Positions 14,538-21,445 of a DNA stretch of 21,985 nucleotides are shown here, one piece after another. How positions within the stretch are numbered: position 1 is the stretch's first letter; the number at the start of each line of letters is the position of its first letter. The position numbers and the translations under genes are program-made. The stretch is from Chloroflexota bacterium. Its GTDB lineage: Bacteria; Chloroflexota; Limnocylindria; Limnocylindrales; CSP1-4. The stretch lies in contig JAICUV010000023.1 in NCBI GenBank assembly GCA_025935655.1, forward strand, positions 1 to 21,985, in the 5' to 3' direction. Under the pieces are notes generated by a model. That model did not search any database, was not told the DNA's origin, and was given only the letters and a program-made list of their open reading frames with translations.

Positions 14538-14960
14538 ATGCACGCGTCCATCAGCCCGACCCGCGCGAGCCTCGTCCTGGCCGCGGCCGGCCTCGCCCTC
14601 GCGCTCGCCGCCTGCGGCAGCAGCTCCGGCACGGCCGCCGCCACGTCGGCCGCCGCCACCGCCGCCCCCACCGCCGCCGCGACCGCCGCCGCGAGCGAGG
14701 CCCCCGTCGCCGCCGGCAACGCCGTGTCGATCAAGGACTTCGCGTTCAACCCCGCCTCGATCACGGTCGCCGCGGGGACCACCGTCACGTGGACGAACAA
14801 CGACAGCGCAGGCCACACGGTCACCGCGGACGACGGGTCGTTCGACAGCAAGACGGTGGCGAGCGGCGGGACGTTCAGCCAGACCTTCGCCACGGCAGGC
14901 ACGTACGCCTACCACTGCAACATCCACCCGAGCATGAAGGCGACCGTCGTCGTCCAGTAG
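14538..14960 (+). CDS. Plastocyanin-like cupredoxin lipoprotein
   Basis: The protein has 140 residues. A lipoprotein signal ends in the lipobox LAAC (Cys26), an Ala/Thr spacer covers 31-58, and a single cupredoxin domain follows. The type-1 copper ligands are all present: His93 in AGHTV, Cys127 and His130 in YHCNIHPSM, and Met133. The domain also shows the usual VSIKDFAFNPASITVAAGTTVTWTNND opening. It would be a membrane-anchored electron carrier on the outer face, passing electrons to or from a periplasmic-side oxidase or reductase, none of which is encoded here. AGAGG lies 11 bases before the ATG. A nearer-looking ATG at 14530 is in another frame. The stop is 4 bp from the stop of the convergent transporter gene. 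Confidence 0.94.
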   Translation: MHASISPTRASLVLAAAGLALALAACGSSSGTAAATSAAATAAPTAAATAAASEAPVAAGNAVSIKDFAFNPASITVAAGTTVTWTNNDSAGHTVTADDGSFDSKTVASGGTFSQTFATAGTYAYHCNIHPSMKATVVVQ

Positions 14961-14975
14961 CCGCCTAGGGCTGCT
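14956..14975. terminator. Shared stem-loop between convergent cupredoxin and MFS genes
   Basis: AGTAGCC (14956-14962) pairs with GGCTGCT (14969-14975), seven base pairs with one T/G wobble, around a six-base loop. The stem and loop include both stop codons (TAG at 14958-14960; CTA at 14965-14967 for the other strand). No T-run is present. Confidence 0.45.
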
Positions 14976-16188
14976 CCTCCGGGGGACGGAGCGCCTGGAA
15001 CCGGCGGTAGAGCAGGATGTCGTAGACGATCTTCAGCGTCCCCGAGATCACGAACGGGGCGCCGATGAACGCCGAGCCGACGAACAGCGGGGCCGCGATC
15101 AACGGTGACGCGGCCACGCCCAGGCTGCGGGCGATCCCGGTGACGCCCGCGGCCGCGGACCGCTCGTCGGGCTCCACGATCGCCATCGTGTACGACTGGC
15201 GTGTCGGCACGTCCATCTGGCTGATGCTGAACCGCGCCAGGAGCACGAGGATGGCGAGCGGCAGCGTCGGCATGAGCGGCACCAGGATGAGCAGCACGTT
15301 CGATGGGAGGTGCGTGTAGACCATCGTCCGCACGAGCCCGAAGCGGGCCGCCAGCGGCCCGGCCGCGAGCGCCGAGGCGGCCGCGAGGATGTTGGCCGCG
15401 AACATGATCCCGCCCAGCAGCGCGGGGTCCACGCCGAACTTCTGGTTGAACCAGAAGGCGATGAAGCTCTGCATCACGAAGCCGCCGGCGAAGGCGTCGA
15501 GGGCGAACAGCATCGACAGCCGGAGGACCACGCCCTGCGACCGGTGGAGGCCGAGCCGGGAGCGGATCGTCGGGTCGATGGCGTCGGTCTTCGGGACCTC
15601 GACCGCCGGCGACACCCCCGCGAACAGGACCGCGAGCACGATGCCGATGGCCGCGTAGACCATGATCACGGCCCGGTACGCGTCCTCGGGCGCCCCGACC
15701 CGCCCGACGGCCAGCTGCCCGATGAACCCCGCGGCGAGCGAGCCGAGCGCCGTGGCGATCGACCCGACCAGCTGGTAGCGCGCGAACAGGCTGGTCCGCG
15801 AGGTCGGATGGACGAGCTGCGTGAGCGATGCCTGCTCGATGGCGAGGAATGGCCCGATCTCGTTGCCGCTCGGGCTGATCACGCCGATCGTGGCGGCGAC
15901 GAGGAGCACGACGAACACGGGCGTCGAGGCGAACACGATCCCGGCGAGCAGGAGCAGGATCGCGCCGGCGATGAGCACCCGTCGCCGCCCGATCCGGTCG
16001 GCGTGGGTCGTGAGCCACAGCGAGATCGCCGCGTCACCCAGCAGCGTCAGCGCCAGCAGCAGCCCGATCTCGCCGCCCGACAGCCCGATCGAGTCGAGGT
16101 AGAGGACCAGCACGACCGCGAGGAGGCCGTACCCGAACATCCGGACGGAGCGGGCGGCGAACAGGAGGGTGATGTCGCGCTGGTGCAT
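14965..16188 (-). CDS. MFS transporter
   Basis: The protein has 407 residues from the ATG at 16188. The open frame extends further upstream, but that part is hydrophilic and would run into the intergenic region. About 12 helices. Motif A reads GDAAISLWLTTHADRIGRRRVL (51-72), with the canonical DRIGRRR. A cytoplasmic central loop (VEVPKTDAIDPTIRSRLGLHRSQ) separates the halves. IVEPDERSAAAGVTGIARSLGVAASPLIA near the end is typical of a group of MFS proteins in Chloroflexota and Actinomycetota without a known substrate. TACGCT (16203 to 16198) is a possible -10 box 9 bases before the ATG, giving a very short leader. It is divergent from the CoA-binding gene. Confidence 0.9.
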   Translation of the reverse strand: MHQRDITLLFAARSVRMFGYGLLAVVLVLYLDSIGLSGGEIGLLLALTLLGDAAISLWLTTHADRIGRRRVLIAGAILLLLAGIVFASTPVFVVLLVAATIGVISPSGNEIGPFLAIEQASLTQLVHPTSRTSLFARYQLVGSIATALGSLAAGFIGQLAVGRVGAPEDAYRAVIMVYAAIGIVLAVLFAGVSPAVEVPKTDAIDPTIRSRLGLHRSQGVVLRLSMLFALDAFAGGFVMQSFIAFWFNQKFGVDPALLGGIMFAANILAAASALAAGPLAARFGLVRTMVYTHLPSNVLLILVPLMPTLPLAILVLLARFSISQMDVPTRQSYTMAIVEPDERSAAAGVTGIARSLGVAASPLIAAPLFVGSAFIGAPFVISGTLKIVYDILLYRRFQALRPPEEQP

Positions 16189-16197
16189 CGCCGCCGG

Positions 16198-16264
16198 AGC
16201 GTACCGTGCCGCCGTCCGGTCGGTTCGGCCGTCCGGAACCGGACACGCGGCCCTCCCCCCGGAC
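16198..16264. promoter_or_regulatory. Divergent control region with repeated GTCCGG/CCGGAC half-sites
   Basis: GTCCGG occurs at 16214 and 16231; its complement CCGGAC occurs at 16239 and 16259. The middle pair forms a 14-bp inverted repeat (GTCCGG-AA-CCGGAC, 16231-16244). All four lie in the 130 bp between the divergent MFS and CoA-binding genes, next to the likely MFS -10 box (16198-16203). It could be a regulator binding site; CCGG words are frequent in GC-rich DNA, so chance is not excluded. Confidence 0.4.
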
Positions 16265-16318
16265 ACGGCCACGCGCTACGAATCGGCGTCGGCGTCCCGG
16301 CAACCCCGGAGGAGACGC

Positions 16319-16792
16319 ATGTCCACGACGATCCGACAGATCGACGACTTCCTCGCGCTCAAGCGGATCGCCGTGGTCGGCGTGTCGCGCGACCCCAAGC
16401 AGATCAGCTACACGCTGTGGCAGGAGCTCCGCCAGCGTCGCTACGACGCGGTCCCCGTCAACCCATCCGCCACCGAGATCGATGGCGTCCCGTGCTACGC
16501 GTCGGTGGCCGACATCGTGCCGCCCGTCGAGGGTGCGCTGATCGTCACGACCGCCGCGGTCGCGGAGCAGGTCCTCGACCAGTGCGCGTCCGCGGGCGTC
16601 CGCGACGTCTGGCTGTACGGCGGCCTCGGCGGCGGCGCCACGAACCCCACGACGATCGCGACGGCGGACCGCCTGGGCCTCCGGGCCGTCTCGGGCCTGT
16701 GCCCGTACATGTTCCTGCCCGGCACGCCCGCGTTCCACGCGATGCACGCCTGGGGCAAGAAGCTCACCGGCAGCTACCCGAAGGCGGGCTAG
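16319..16792 (+). CDS. CoA-binding (Rossmann) domain protein
   Basis: This 157-residue single-domain protein of the CoA_binding_2 family corresponds to the nucleotide-binding domain of succinyl-CoA synthetase alpha standing alone. The N-terminal IAVVGVSRDPKQISYTLWQEL (17-37) is the glycine-motif region, VNPSATEIDGVPCYASVADI (48-67) follows the second strand, and GLCPYMFLPG (126-135) carries the conserved CP motif. Family members bind CoA or acyl-CoA and may influence acylation or redox state; the enzyme role is unknown. GGAGGAG lies five bases before the ATG. It opens a four-gene operon: the flavodoxin gene starts 3 bp after its stop. Confidence 0.92.
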   Translation: MSTTIRQIDDFLALKRIAVVGVSRDPKQISYTLWQELRQRRYDAVPVNPSATEIDGVPCYASVADIVPPVEGALIVTTAAVAEQVLDQCASAGVRDVWLYGGLGGGATNPTTIATADRLGLRAVSGLCPYMFLPGTPAFHAMHAWGKKLTGSYPKAG

Positions 16793-16795
16793 GCG

Positions 16796-17233
16796 ATGAC
16801 GACCGCAGCGGTCGTCTACCGCAGCTCGAGCGGGACGACCCGGCAGCTGGCCGAGGAGATCGGGGAGCACCTCCGGGCACACGGCATCGACGCCCGGGTG
16901 CAGTCGGTGGGCGAGGCACAGCCCGCCGCGCTCGCCGAAGCGGATCTCGTCCTCCTGGGCTGCTGGACGAGCGGCCTGTTCGTCGTCGCCCAGCACCCGG
17001 ATGAGCCGTGGCTCGCCTTCGTGCGCGACCTGCCGCCCCTGGCCCGCTCGCGCGTGGGCCTGTTCACCACGTACAAGCTGGCGACCGGATCGATGTTCGC
17101 CAGGATGCGGGCCGCGCTCGACACGCGGGCCCCGCACGTGGACCTGGAGCTCAAGTCGCGTGGCGGACACCTGACGGATGGCGGCCGGGCCGCCCTCGAC
17201 CGGTTTGCCGGGATCCCGGCGGCGTCCGCATGA
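16796..17233 (+). CDS. Flavodoxin family protein
   Basis: This 145-residue protein has a flavodoxin fold. The FMN phosphate loop is seen in AVVYRSSSGTTRQLAEEI (5-22), with the SxxGTT pattern. LVLLGCWTSGLFVV and VGLFTTYKLATGSMFARM match the second and third FMN-contact strands. It is a one-electron carrier or FMN-dependent sensor rather than a quinone reductase, judging by its small size. It starts 3 bp after the CoA-binding gene and its stop overlaps the next start as ATGA (17230-17233), so translation of the two is probably coupled. Context suggests it exchanges electrons with the following split-barrel flavoproteins; that is inference. Confidence 0.88.
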   Translation: MTTAAVVYRSSSGTTRQLAEEIGEHLRAHGIDARVQSVGEAQPAALAEADLVLLGCWTSGLFVVAQHPDEPWLAFVRDLPPLARSRVGLFTTYKLATGSMFARMRAALDTRAPHVDLELKSRGGHLTDGGRAALDRFAGIPAASA

Positions 17234-17709
17234 GCGACGTCATCGGCGTCCTCCCGGGCGACCGGCGGCGCATCCCCGCGTCGCACCTGGACCTGGCGGA
17301 ATGCCCGCCCGTCGCCGCGCTGACGACCGTCATGCCCGACGGCGCGCCGCAGACGTCGGTCGTGTGGTGCGACCTGGACGAGGACGGCATCCACGTCCTG
17401 GTGAACACCATGCGGGGATTCCAGAAGGAACGGAACATGCGCCGCAACCCGCGGGTCACGCTGCTCTGCTACGACCCGCAGGACGACGGCCGCTACCTCG
17501 AGATCCGTGGCATCGTCGACGAGATGCGCGAGGACGGGGCGATGGCCCACCTCGACGCGCTGAGCTCGAAGTACGCCGGGCGATCCGTGCGCTACTTCGG
17601 CGACTGCGTCCCCGTGGCCCTCGCGGAGACGGAGATCCCGGTGCTGTGCCGGATCCGGCCGACGCACGTCGTGGCGCTGGACGTCCACGCGGTCGGGTCG
17701 CGACGATGA
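17230..17709 (+). CDS. PPOX-class FMN/F420-dependent split-barrel oxidoreductase, first copy
   Basis: The protein has 159 residues. The pattern PPVAALTTVMPDGAPQTSVVWCDLDEDGIHVLVNTMRGFQKERNMRRNPRVTLLCYDP is characteristic of the pyridoxamine-phosphate-oxidase-like split barrel. It is followed by YLEIRGIVDE and HLDALSSKYAG, which are typical of Rv1155-type PPOX proteins binding F420 or FMN. These reduce diverse substrates or biliverdin-like and heme-derived molecules; the substrate here is unknown. The start ATG overlaps the flavodoxin stop and the stop overlaps the start of a paralogue. The ligand (F420 or FMN) cannot be fixed from sequence by eye. Confidence 0.88.
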   Translation: MSDVIGVLPGDRRRIPASHLDLAECPPVAALTTVMPDGAPQTSVVWCDLDEDGIHVLVNTMRGFQKERNMRRNPRVTLLCYDPQDDGRYLEIRGIVDEMREDGAMAHLDALSSKYAGRSVRYFGDCVPVALAETEIPVLCRIRPTHVVALDVHAVGSRR

Positions 17710-18164
17710 CCGCGCCGACGCTCCGCGTGGGCACCTGCCTCGCGGACACCACGCTGCCGGCCTCGCACCGCGACCTGCTGGAGCGGCCGATACCCGGCGT
17801 CCTCACGACCATGCTCCCCGACGGCCAGCCGCAGTCCAGCCTCGTGTGGGTGGACCATGACGGGGGCTGTGCCCGGGTGAACACCACCCTCGAGCGCCGG
17901 AAGGGCCGCTGTCTGCTCGAGAACCCGCACGTGTCGCTGCTCGTCGTGGACCCCGACGACACGACCCGGTTCCTCCAGGTCCGCGGCCTCGCGGAGCTCG
18001 TCACCGAGGGGGCGGTCGCGCACCTCGACGAGCTCACCCGGCGCTACACGGGCGAGCCCGCGTACTACGGGTGGATCTACCCGGCCGCGCAGCGCGACCG
18101 GGAGACCCGTGTCATCGTCCGGATCCACGCCCGGCGGATCACCAGGGACGCGATCCACCGGTGA
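17706..18164 (+). CDS. PPOX-class split-barrel oxidoreductase, second copy
   Basis: This 152-residue protein is a diverged tandem paralogue of the preceding gene. PGVLTTMLPDGQPQSSLVWVDHDGG, VNTTLERRKGRCLLENPHVSLLVVDPDD and VRGLAELVTEGAVAHLDELTRRYTG follow the same order. The C-terminal part differs (YYGWIYPAAQRDRETRVIVRIHARRIT, with 'RVIVRI' matching the 'IPVLCRI' strand of copy one). Split-barrel proteins act as dimers, so a heterodimer of the two is conceivable. The start overlaps the previous stop as ATGA (17706-17709). It is the last gene of the operon. Confidence 0.88.
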   Translation: MTAPTLRVGTCLADTTLPASHRDLLERPIPGVLTTMLPDGQPQSSLVWVDHDGGCARVNTTLERRKGRCLLENPHVSLLVVDPDDTTRFLQVRGLAELVTEGAVAHLDELTRRYTGEPAYYGWIYPAAQRDRETRVIVRIHARRITRDAIHR

Positions 18165-18176
18165 GCCCAGAGGGCT
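18164..18176. terminator. Small stem-loop between convergent stops
   Basis: AGCCC (18164-18168) pairs with GGGCT (18172-18176) around AGA. It links the TGA of the split-barrel gene (ending 18164) and the minus-strand stop starting at 18177. Five pairs only; assigned by position. Confidence 0.3.
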
Positions 18177-18549
18177 ACTCGCAGCCGCTCACCACCCCAT
18201 GGCTCCGGTCCGCGTTCACGCCCTTGAGGCAGTACGCACTGTGCCCCAGCAGGGACAGCGTGAACATGTCCGTGTAGTTGCCGTGGGCGCCGGGGGCGGA
18301 CAGTCGCTGCGAGTCGGGAGTGCCGGGCGGGATGAACCCCCAGAACGGCGGCAGCTCATTGGCGGGGAACCCGACGTTGGCCAGGCTGGGCAGCCAGACC
18401 CAGTTGCCCACGACCACCACCGAGGTGCAGGTGAACCCGCACGGAGCCGGCGCCCGGCTGACGTTCGCGCAGCTCGAGGCGAACGTCGTCCCGACGATGC
18501 TCAGCGCCATCACGAGCCCGAGCAGGATCCCCGGTGTGCGTCGTGCCAT
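18175..18549 (-). CDS. Small secreted cysteine-containing protein, unknown
   Basis: The protein has 124 residues from the ATG at 18549. That start has AAGGAGG at ideal distance and gives a clean signal peptide (MARRTPGILLGLVMALSIVGTTFAS, cleavage near 24-26); longer in-frame starts would bury it. The mature part of about 100 residues has five cysteines (27, 37, 41, 107, 123), including PCGFTC, a Trp/Pro-rich middle (NWVWLPSLANVGFPANELPPFW), and no known motif I can name. Exported with probably two disulfides. It is divergent from the hemerythrin gene, sharing a 206-bp control region. I do not recognise a family. Confidence 0.75.
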   Translation of the reverse strand: MARRTPGILLGLVMALSIVGTTFASSCANVSRAPAPCGFTCTSVVVVGNWVWLPSLANVGFPANELPPFWGFIPPGTPDSQRLSAPGAHGNYTDMFTLSLLGHSAYCLKGVNADRSHGVVSGCE

Positions 18550-18618
18550 GACCAGCCTCCTTCGCGTCCCCGGCGGCGCAGGTCGTGGTGTACGCGGTTC
18601 GCGGGCGGCGGTCATGTG

Positions 18619-18635
18619 CGTTTCCACAGGGAACG
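18619..18635. promoter_or_regulatory. Inverted repeat in the divergent region before the hemerythrin gene
   Basis: CGTTTCC (18619-18625) and GGGAACG (18629-18635) are complementary with one T/G pair around ACA. It lies near the middle of the 206-bp gap between the secreted-protein gene and the hemerythrin gene. It is a possible operator; no promoter boxes were convincing. Confidence 0.3.
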
Positions 18636-18755
18636 GCGGCGGGCACGCCGGATGCGCGATGCCGTTGTCACGCGCGCCGGAAGCGGGTGATCGCCGCGGG
18701 ACCCATGGATGCGCTCCCATGCGTGGTGCCACACAGCACCCGAGGAGAACCACCC

Positions 18756-19211
18756 ATGGACGCCATCACCCTGCTCACCGCAGACCACGCCAAGGTCAAG
18801 AAGCTGCTCGCGGAGCTCGAGACGACCACCGAGCGCGGGGTCAAGACCCGCACGGAGCTGTTCGCCACGATCAAGGGCGAGCTCACGGTGCACGAGCTCA
18901 TCGAGGAGGAGATCTTCTACCCCGAGCTCAAGGCGCACCCCAAGGCGAAGGACATGGTCCTCGAGGGCTACGAGGAGCACCACGTCGTCGACGCGATCAT
19001 GGCGGAGCTGGAGTCCACGCCCGTGGACGACGAGACCTGGGGCGCCAAGGCGACGGTGATGAAGGAGAACATCGAGCATCACATCGAGGAGGAGGAAGGC
19101 GAGATGTTCAAGACGGCCCGCTCCGTCTTCGACCGTGGCGAGCTGGACGACCTGGGCGCGCGCATGACCGCCCGCAAGGAGCAGGCACAGCGCGAGCTGG
19201 GCATCGCCTGA
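18756..19211 (+). CDS. Hemerythrin HHE-domain protein
   Basis: The protein has 151 residues. Four-helix HHE cation-binding pattern: His11 (LTADHAKVKKLL), His46-x3-Glu50 (TVHELIEEEIFYPEL), His75/His76 (EEHHVVDAIM) and His108/His109-x3-Glu113 (NIEHHIEEEEGEMF). Such proteins bind a di-iron centre and serve in oxygen or NO sensing, iron storage or oxidative-stress protection. The start at 18756 is chosen because GAGGAG lies nine bases upstream and the protein begins directly with the first helix. The SDR gene follows 11 bp after the stop with its own AAGGAGG, so they are likely co-transcribed. Confidence 0.93.
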   Translation: MDAITLLTADHAKVKKLLAELETTTERGVKTRTELFATIKGELTVHELIEEEIFYPELKAHPKAKDMVLEGYEEHHVVDAIMAELESTPVDDETWGAKATVMKENIEHHIEEEEGEMFKTARSVFDRGELDDLGARMTARKEQAQRELGIA

Positions 19212-19222
19212 AGGAGGACGAC

Positions 19223-20119
19223 ATGGCGCAGACCGCCAGCGCCCCTCGCCTCGTCGATCCCCGGCAGGCGTATCCCCGGCCGCCGTTCCCGAAGCAGTCG
19301 CAGCGACCGCCCGGGACGGACCGGGCCCTCGACCCGGCGCCCGATCACGGGGAGGAGACCTACGTCGGCTCGGGCCGCCTCACGGGCCTCGCGACCGTCG
19401 TGACGGGCGCCGACAGCGGCATCGGCCGGGCCGTCGCCCTCGCGTTCGCGCGCGAAGGCGCCGACGTCCTGATCTCGTACCTCGACCGCGACGACGACGC
19501 GGCAGCGACCGTCCGGCTGGTGGAGGACGCGGGCACGCGCGCCATCGCGATGCGGGGCGACATCGGGGACGAGGCCCACTGCCGAAGGATCGTGGAGCGT
19601 GCGCGCCACGAGCTCGGACGGCTCGACGTCCTCGTGAACAACGCCGCGTTCCAGCGCCGTCGCGAGACCATCGAGCAGGTCTCCACGGACGAGTGGGAGC
19701 GCACGCTGCGGACGAACCTGTCGGCGATGTTCTGGCTGTGCCGCGAGGCGGCCGGGGTCATGGAGCCCGGCGGCACGATCATCAACACCGCGTCGATCCA
19801 GGCCACGCACCCGTCCGCCAACCTGCTGGCGTACGCGACCACGAAGGGCGGCATCGTGACCTTCTCGAAGGCCCTGTCCGCCCAGCTCATCGAGCGGGGG
19901 ATCCGCGTCAACGTCGTGGCGCCCGGCCCGGTCTGGACGCCGCTCGTGGTGTCCACGACGGCGGCGGATGAGAACGCGATCTTCGGGGGCGACACGCCGA
20001 TCGGCCGGCCGGCGCAGCCTGCCGAGCTCGCGCCGGCATTCGTGTTCCTCGCCTCACCGGAGTCGGGCTACATCACCGGGCAGGTCATCGCGGTCACCGG
20101 CGGCGAGCCGTTCGCGTAA
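19223..20119 (+). CDS. SDR-family oxidoreductase, YghA-like general stress type
   Basis: This 298-residue protein is a classical short-chain dehydrogenase with a long N-terminal extension. The extension, with Pro-rich PPFPKQSQRPPGTDRALDP then DHGEETYVGSGRL, is a hallmark of the YghA/YhxD/YdaD 'general stress' SDR group. Cofactor motif TGADSGIG at 61-68; NNAA at 139-142; catalytic Ser191, Tyr204 and Lys208 (YATTK); the C-terminal YITGQVIAVTGGE is usual. It reduces aldehydes or ketones with NAD(P)H. AAGGAGG precedes the ATG, and the gene lies 11 bp after the hemerythrin stop. The pairing with a hemerythrin supports a stress role; the substrate is unknown. Confidence 0.95.
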   Translation: MAQTASAPRLVDPRQAYPRPPFPKQSQRPPGTDRALDPAPDHGEETYVGSGRLTGLATVVTGADSGIGRAVALAFAREGADVLISYLDRDDDAAATVRLVEDAGTRAIAMRGDIGDEAHCRRIVERARHELGRLDVLVNNAAFQRRRETIEQVSTDEWERTLRTNLSAMFWLCREAAGVMEPGGTIINTASIQATHPSANLLAYATTKGGIVTFSKALSAQLIERGIRVNVVAPGPVWTPLVVSTTAADENAIFGGDTPIGRPAQPAELAPAFVFLASPESGYITGQVIAVTGGEPFA

Positions 20120-20123
20120 CGCC

Positions 20124-21008
20124 GTGACGAGGCCGCCCGCAGACCCGCCGACCGGGGCGTTCAGGATCGGGACGTCCGGGTTCATCTACGAGCACTGGCG
20201 CGGCCGGTACTACGAGCCCGCGGACCGCGGCCGCGAGCTCGAGCGCTACGCGGCCGACTTCGACACGGTGGAGCTGAACGTCACGTTCTACCGCATGCCC
20301 GCGCGCGCCACCTTCGCGTCCTGGGCGACGCGCGTCCCGGCCGGGTTCCTGTTCGCGGTCAAGGCCAGCCGCTACCTCACCCACACGCTCCGCCTGCGGG
20401 ACCCGCGGCCGGCGGTCGACCTGCTGCTGGAGCGGGCATCGGCGCTCGGCAGCCACCTGGGGCCGATCCTCGTCCAGCTGCCGCCGGACATGGCCTGCGA
20501 CCTGGCCGCCCTGGACCAGACGCTGGCGGCGTTCCCGCCCGGCTTCCGCGTGGCGGTGGAGCCACGGCACGACTCGTGGTTCACGGACGATTTGCGGGCC
20601 CTGCTCGCCGGCAGGGGCGCGGCGCTCTGCCTCGCGGACCGACAGGGCCCGATCACCCCCGCGTGGTGGACGGCGGACTGGTCATACCTGCGCTTCCACG
20701 GCGGGACGGCGCAGCCACCGTCGTGCTACGCGCCGGCGGCGCTGGAGCGATGGGCCGCGCTCGTCGCGTCCGATGCCTGCCGAACCGGTCCCGGGTTCGC
20801 GTACTTCAACAACGACGCCCACGGGTGCGCGCTCAGGGACGCCGCGGTCTTCGGGCGGCTCCTGGAGCGGCAGCACGTCCCGGTCAGCACGGTGCCCCGC
20901 GTGGCCGACGGCGTGGCGCGCCTCGATGGTCCGCCACGCGCGCCGGCCGGCATGGGACCGGTCCGCGCCCGCGTTGCGCCGGGGCGGACGCCGGCCCGCG
21001 AGGACTGA
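20124..21008 (+). CDS. DUF72 (YecE-like) family protein
   Basis: The protein has 294 residues starting at GTG 20124, 4 bp after the SDR stop; no ATG is suitably placed. Family landmarks in order: RIGTSGFIYEHWRGRYYEP (14-32), VELNVTFYRMPARATFASWA (49-68), FAVKASRYLTH, LGPILVQLPP, VAVEPRHDSWF, YLRFHGG and YFNNDAHGCALRDA. The fold is a TIM barrel with a putative metal or nucleic-acid-phosphate site; the function is unknown. The usual family length is about 240-260 residues. The extra C-terminal tail (about 30 Pro/Arg-rich residues, GPPRAPAGMGPVRARVAPG) is probably disordered. The ribosome site is weak, so translation may depend on the SDR gene. Confidence 0.92.
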   Translation: MTRPPADPPTGAFRIGTSGFIYEHWRGRYYEPADRGRELERYAADFDTVELNVTFYRMPARATFASWATRVPAGFLFAVKASRYLTHTLRLRDPRPAVDLLLERASALGSHLGPILVQLPPDMACDLAALDQTLAAFPPGFRVAVEPRHDSWFTDDLRALLAGRGAALCLADRQGPITPAWWTADWSYLRFHGGTAQPPSCYAPAALERWAALVASDACRTGPGFAYFNNDAHGCALRDAAVFGRLLERQHVPVSTVPRVADGVARLDGPPRAPAGMGPVRARVAPGRTPARED

Positions 21009-21028
21009 CCCCCGCGCTCAGTCCTTGC
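20998..21028. terminator. Bidirectional terminator hairpin with both stops in the stem
   Basis: The left arm (20998-21008, ending AGGACTGA) and right arm (21018-21028, beginning TCAGTCCT) form an 11-bp stem with one G/T wobble around a nine-base C-rich loop. The TGA of the DUF72 gene is the last three bases of the left arm; the stop of the minus-strand gene is the first three of the right arm. This is the strongest of the convergent stem-loops in the window. Confidence 0.6.
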
Positions 21029-21224
21029 CCAGGACCTTGTCGGCCTTGCGGTCGATCTTCGCCTTCTCGCCCTTGGTCAGGTTGCCGGCGTCGAGCTCCT
21101 GGCTCGCCCGGGCCTTCGCGTTGCGGGCGTGGCTCTTGTCGGGCATCGGGTACTTGCGCTCCTCGGGCAGGCCGAAGGTCGAATCCTTGAGCTTGTCGCG
21201 CTTCGTCTCGTCGAGCGTGGCCAT
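21018..21224 (-). CDS. Small charged protein (DUF6582-like)
   Basis: The protein has 68 residues from the ATG at 21224, which has GGAGGG about seven bases upstream. The frame extends to 21305, but the added residues (Arg/Pro-rich) are atypical. The core STFGLPEERKYPMPDKSHARNAKARASQ matches a motif common in small bacterial and phage-associated proteins, '(F)-LP-RKYPi-D--HArNA-aR'. I associate it with DUF6582 from memory. The C-terminal third is lysine-rich (KGEKAKIDRKADKVLGKD). Probably cytoplasmic; possibly nucleic-acid binding by charge. It is convergent with the DUF72 gene and shares a terminator with it. Confidence 0.8.
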   Translation of the reverse strand: MATLDETKRDKLKDSTFGLPEERKYPMPDKSHARNAKARASQELDAGNLTKGEKAKIDRKADKVLGKD

Positions 21225-21445
21225 GATCAGGCCCTCCATCGTGGGTTGCGGCTTCGCCCGCCGCGTGGACCGAGCCTCGATCGCGGGGGGCCACAGGCGC
21301 CTCATGCGTGGCGGCCGGCGGGTTTCGGCGCTCTCGCAACGGGGTTGCCGCGTGTCCGCGCCGGCGCCTCGACGGGACGGGGAGGACGGAGGATGATGCG
21401 GCCGTCATCCGGGCCAGGGTGTTGATGCTGTCGAGGAGGTGGAGC

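Noticed and set aside
13256..14902. 548-codon minus-strand open frame opposite the acetolactate-synthase-like gene
   Set aside because: No recognisable motifs, low-complexity Arg/Asp/Val composition, and complete overlap with two well-supported plus-strand genes.
14530..14937. Open frame starting at an ATG 8 bases before the cupredoxin start
   Set aside because: Encodes Pro/Arg-rich low-complexity sequence; the cupredoxin frame has signal peptide and all copper ligands.
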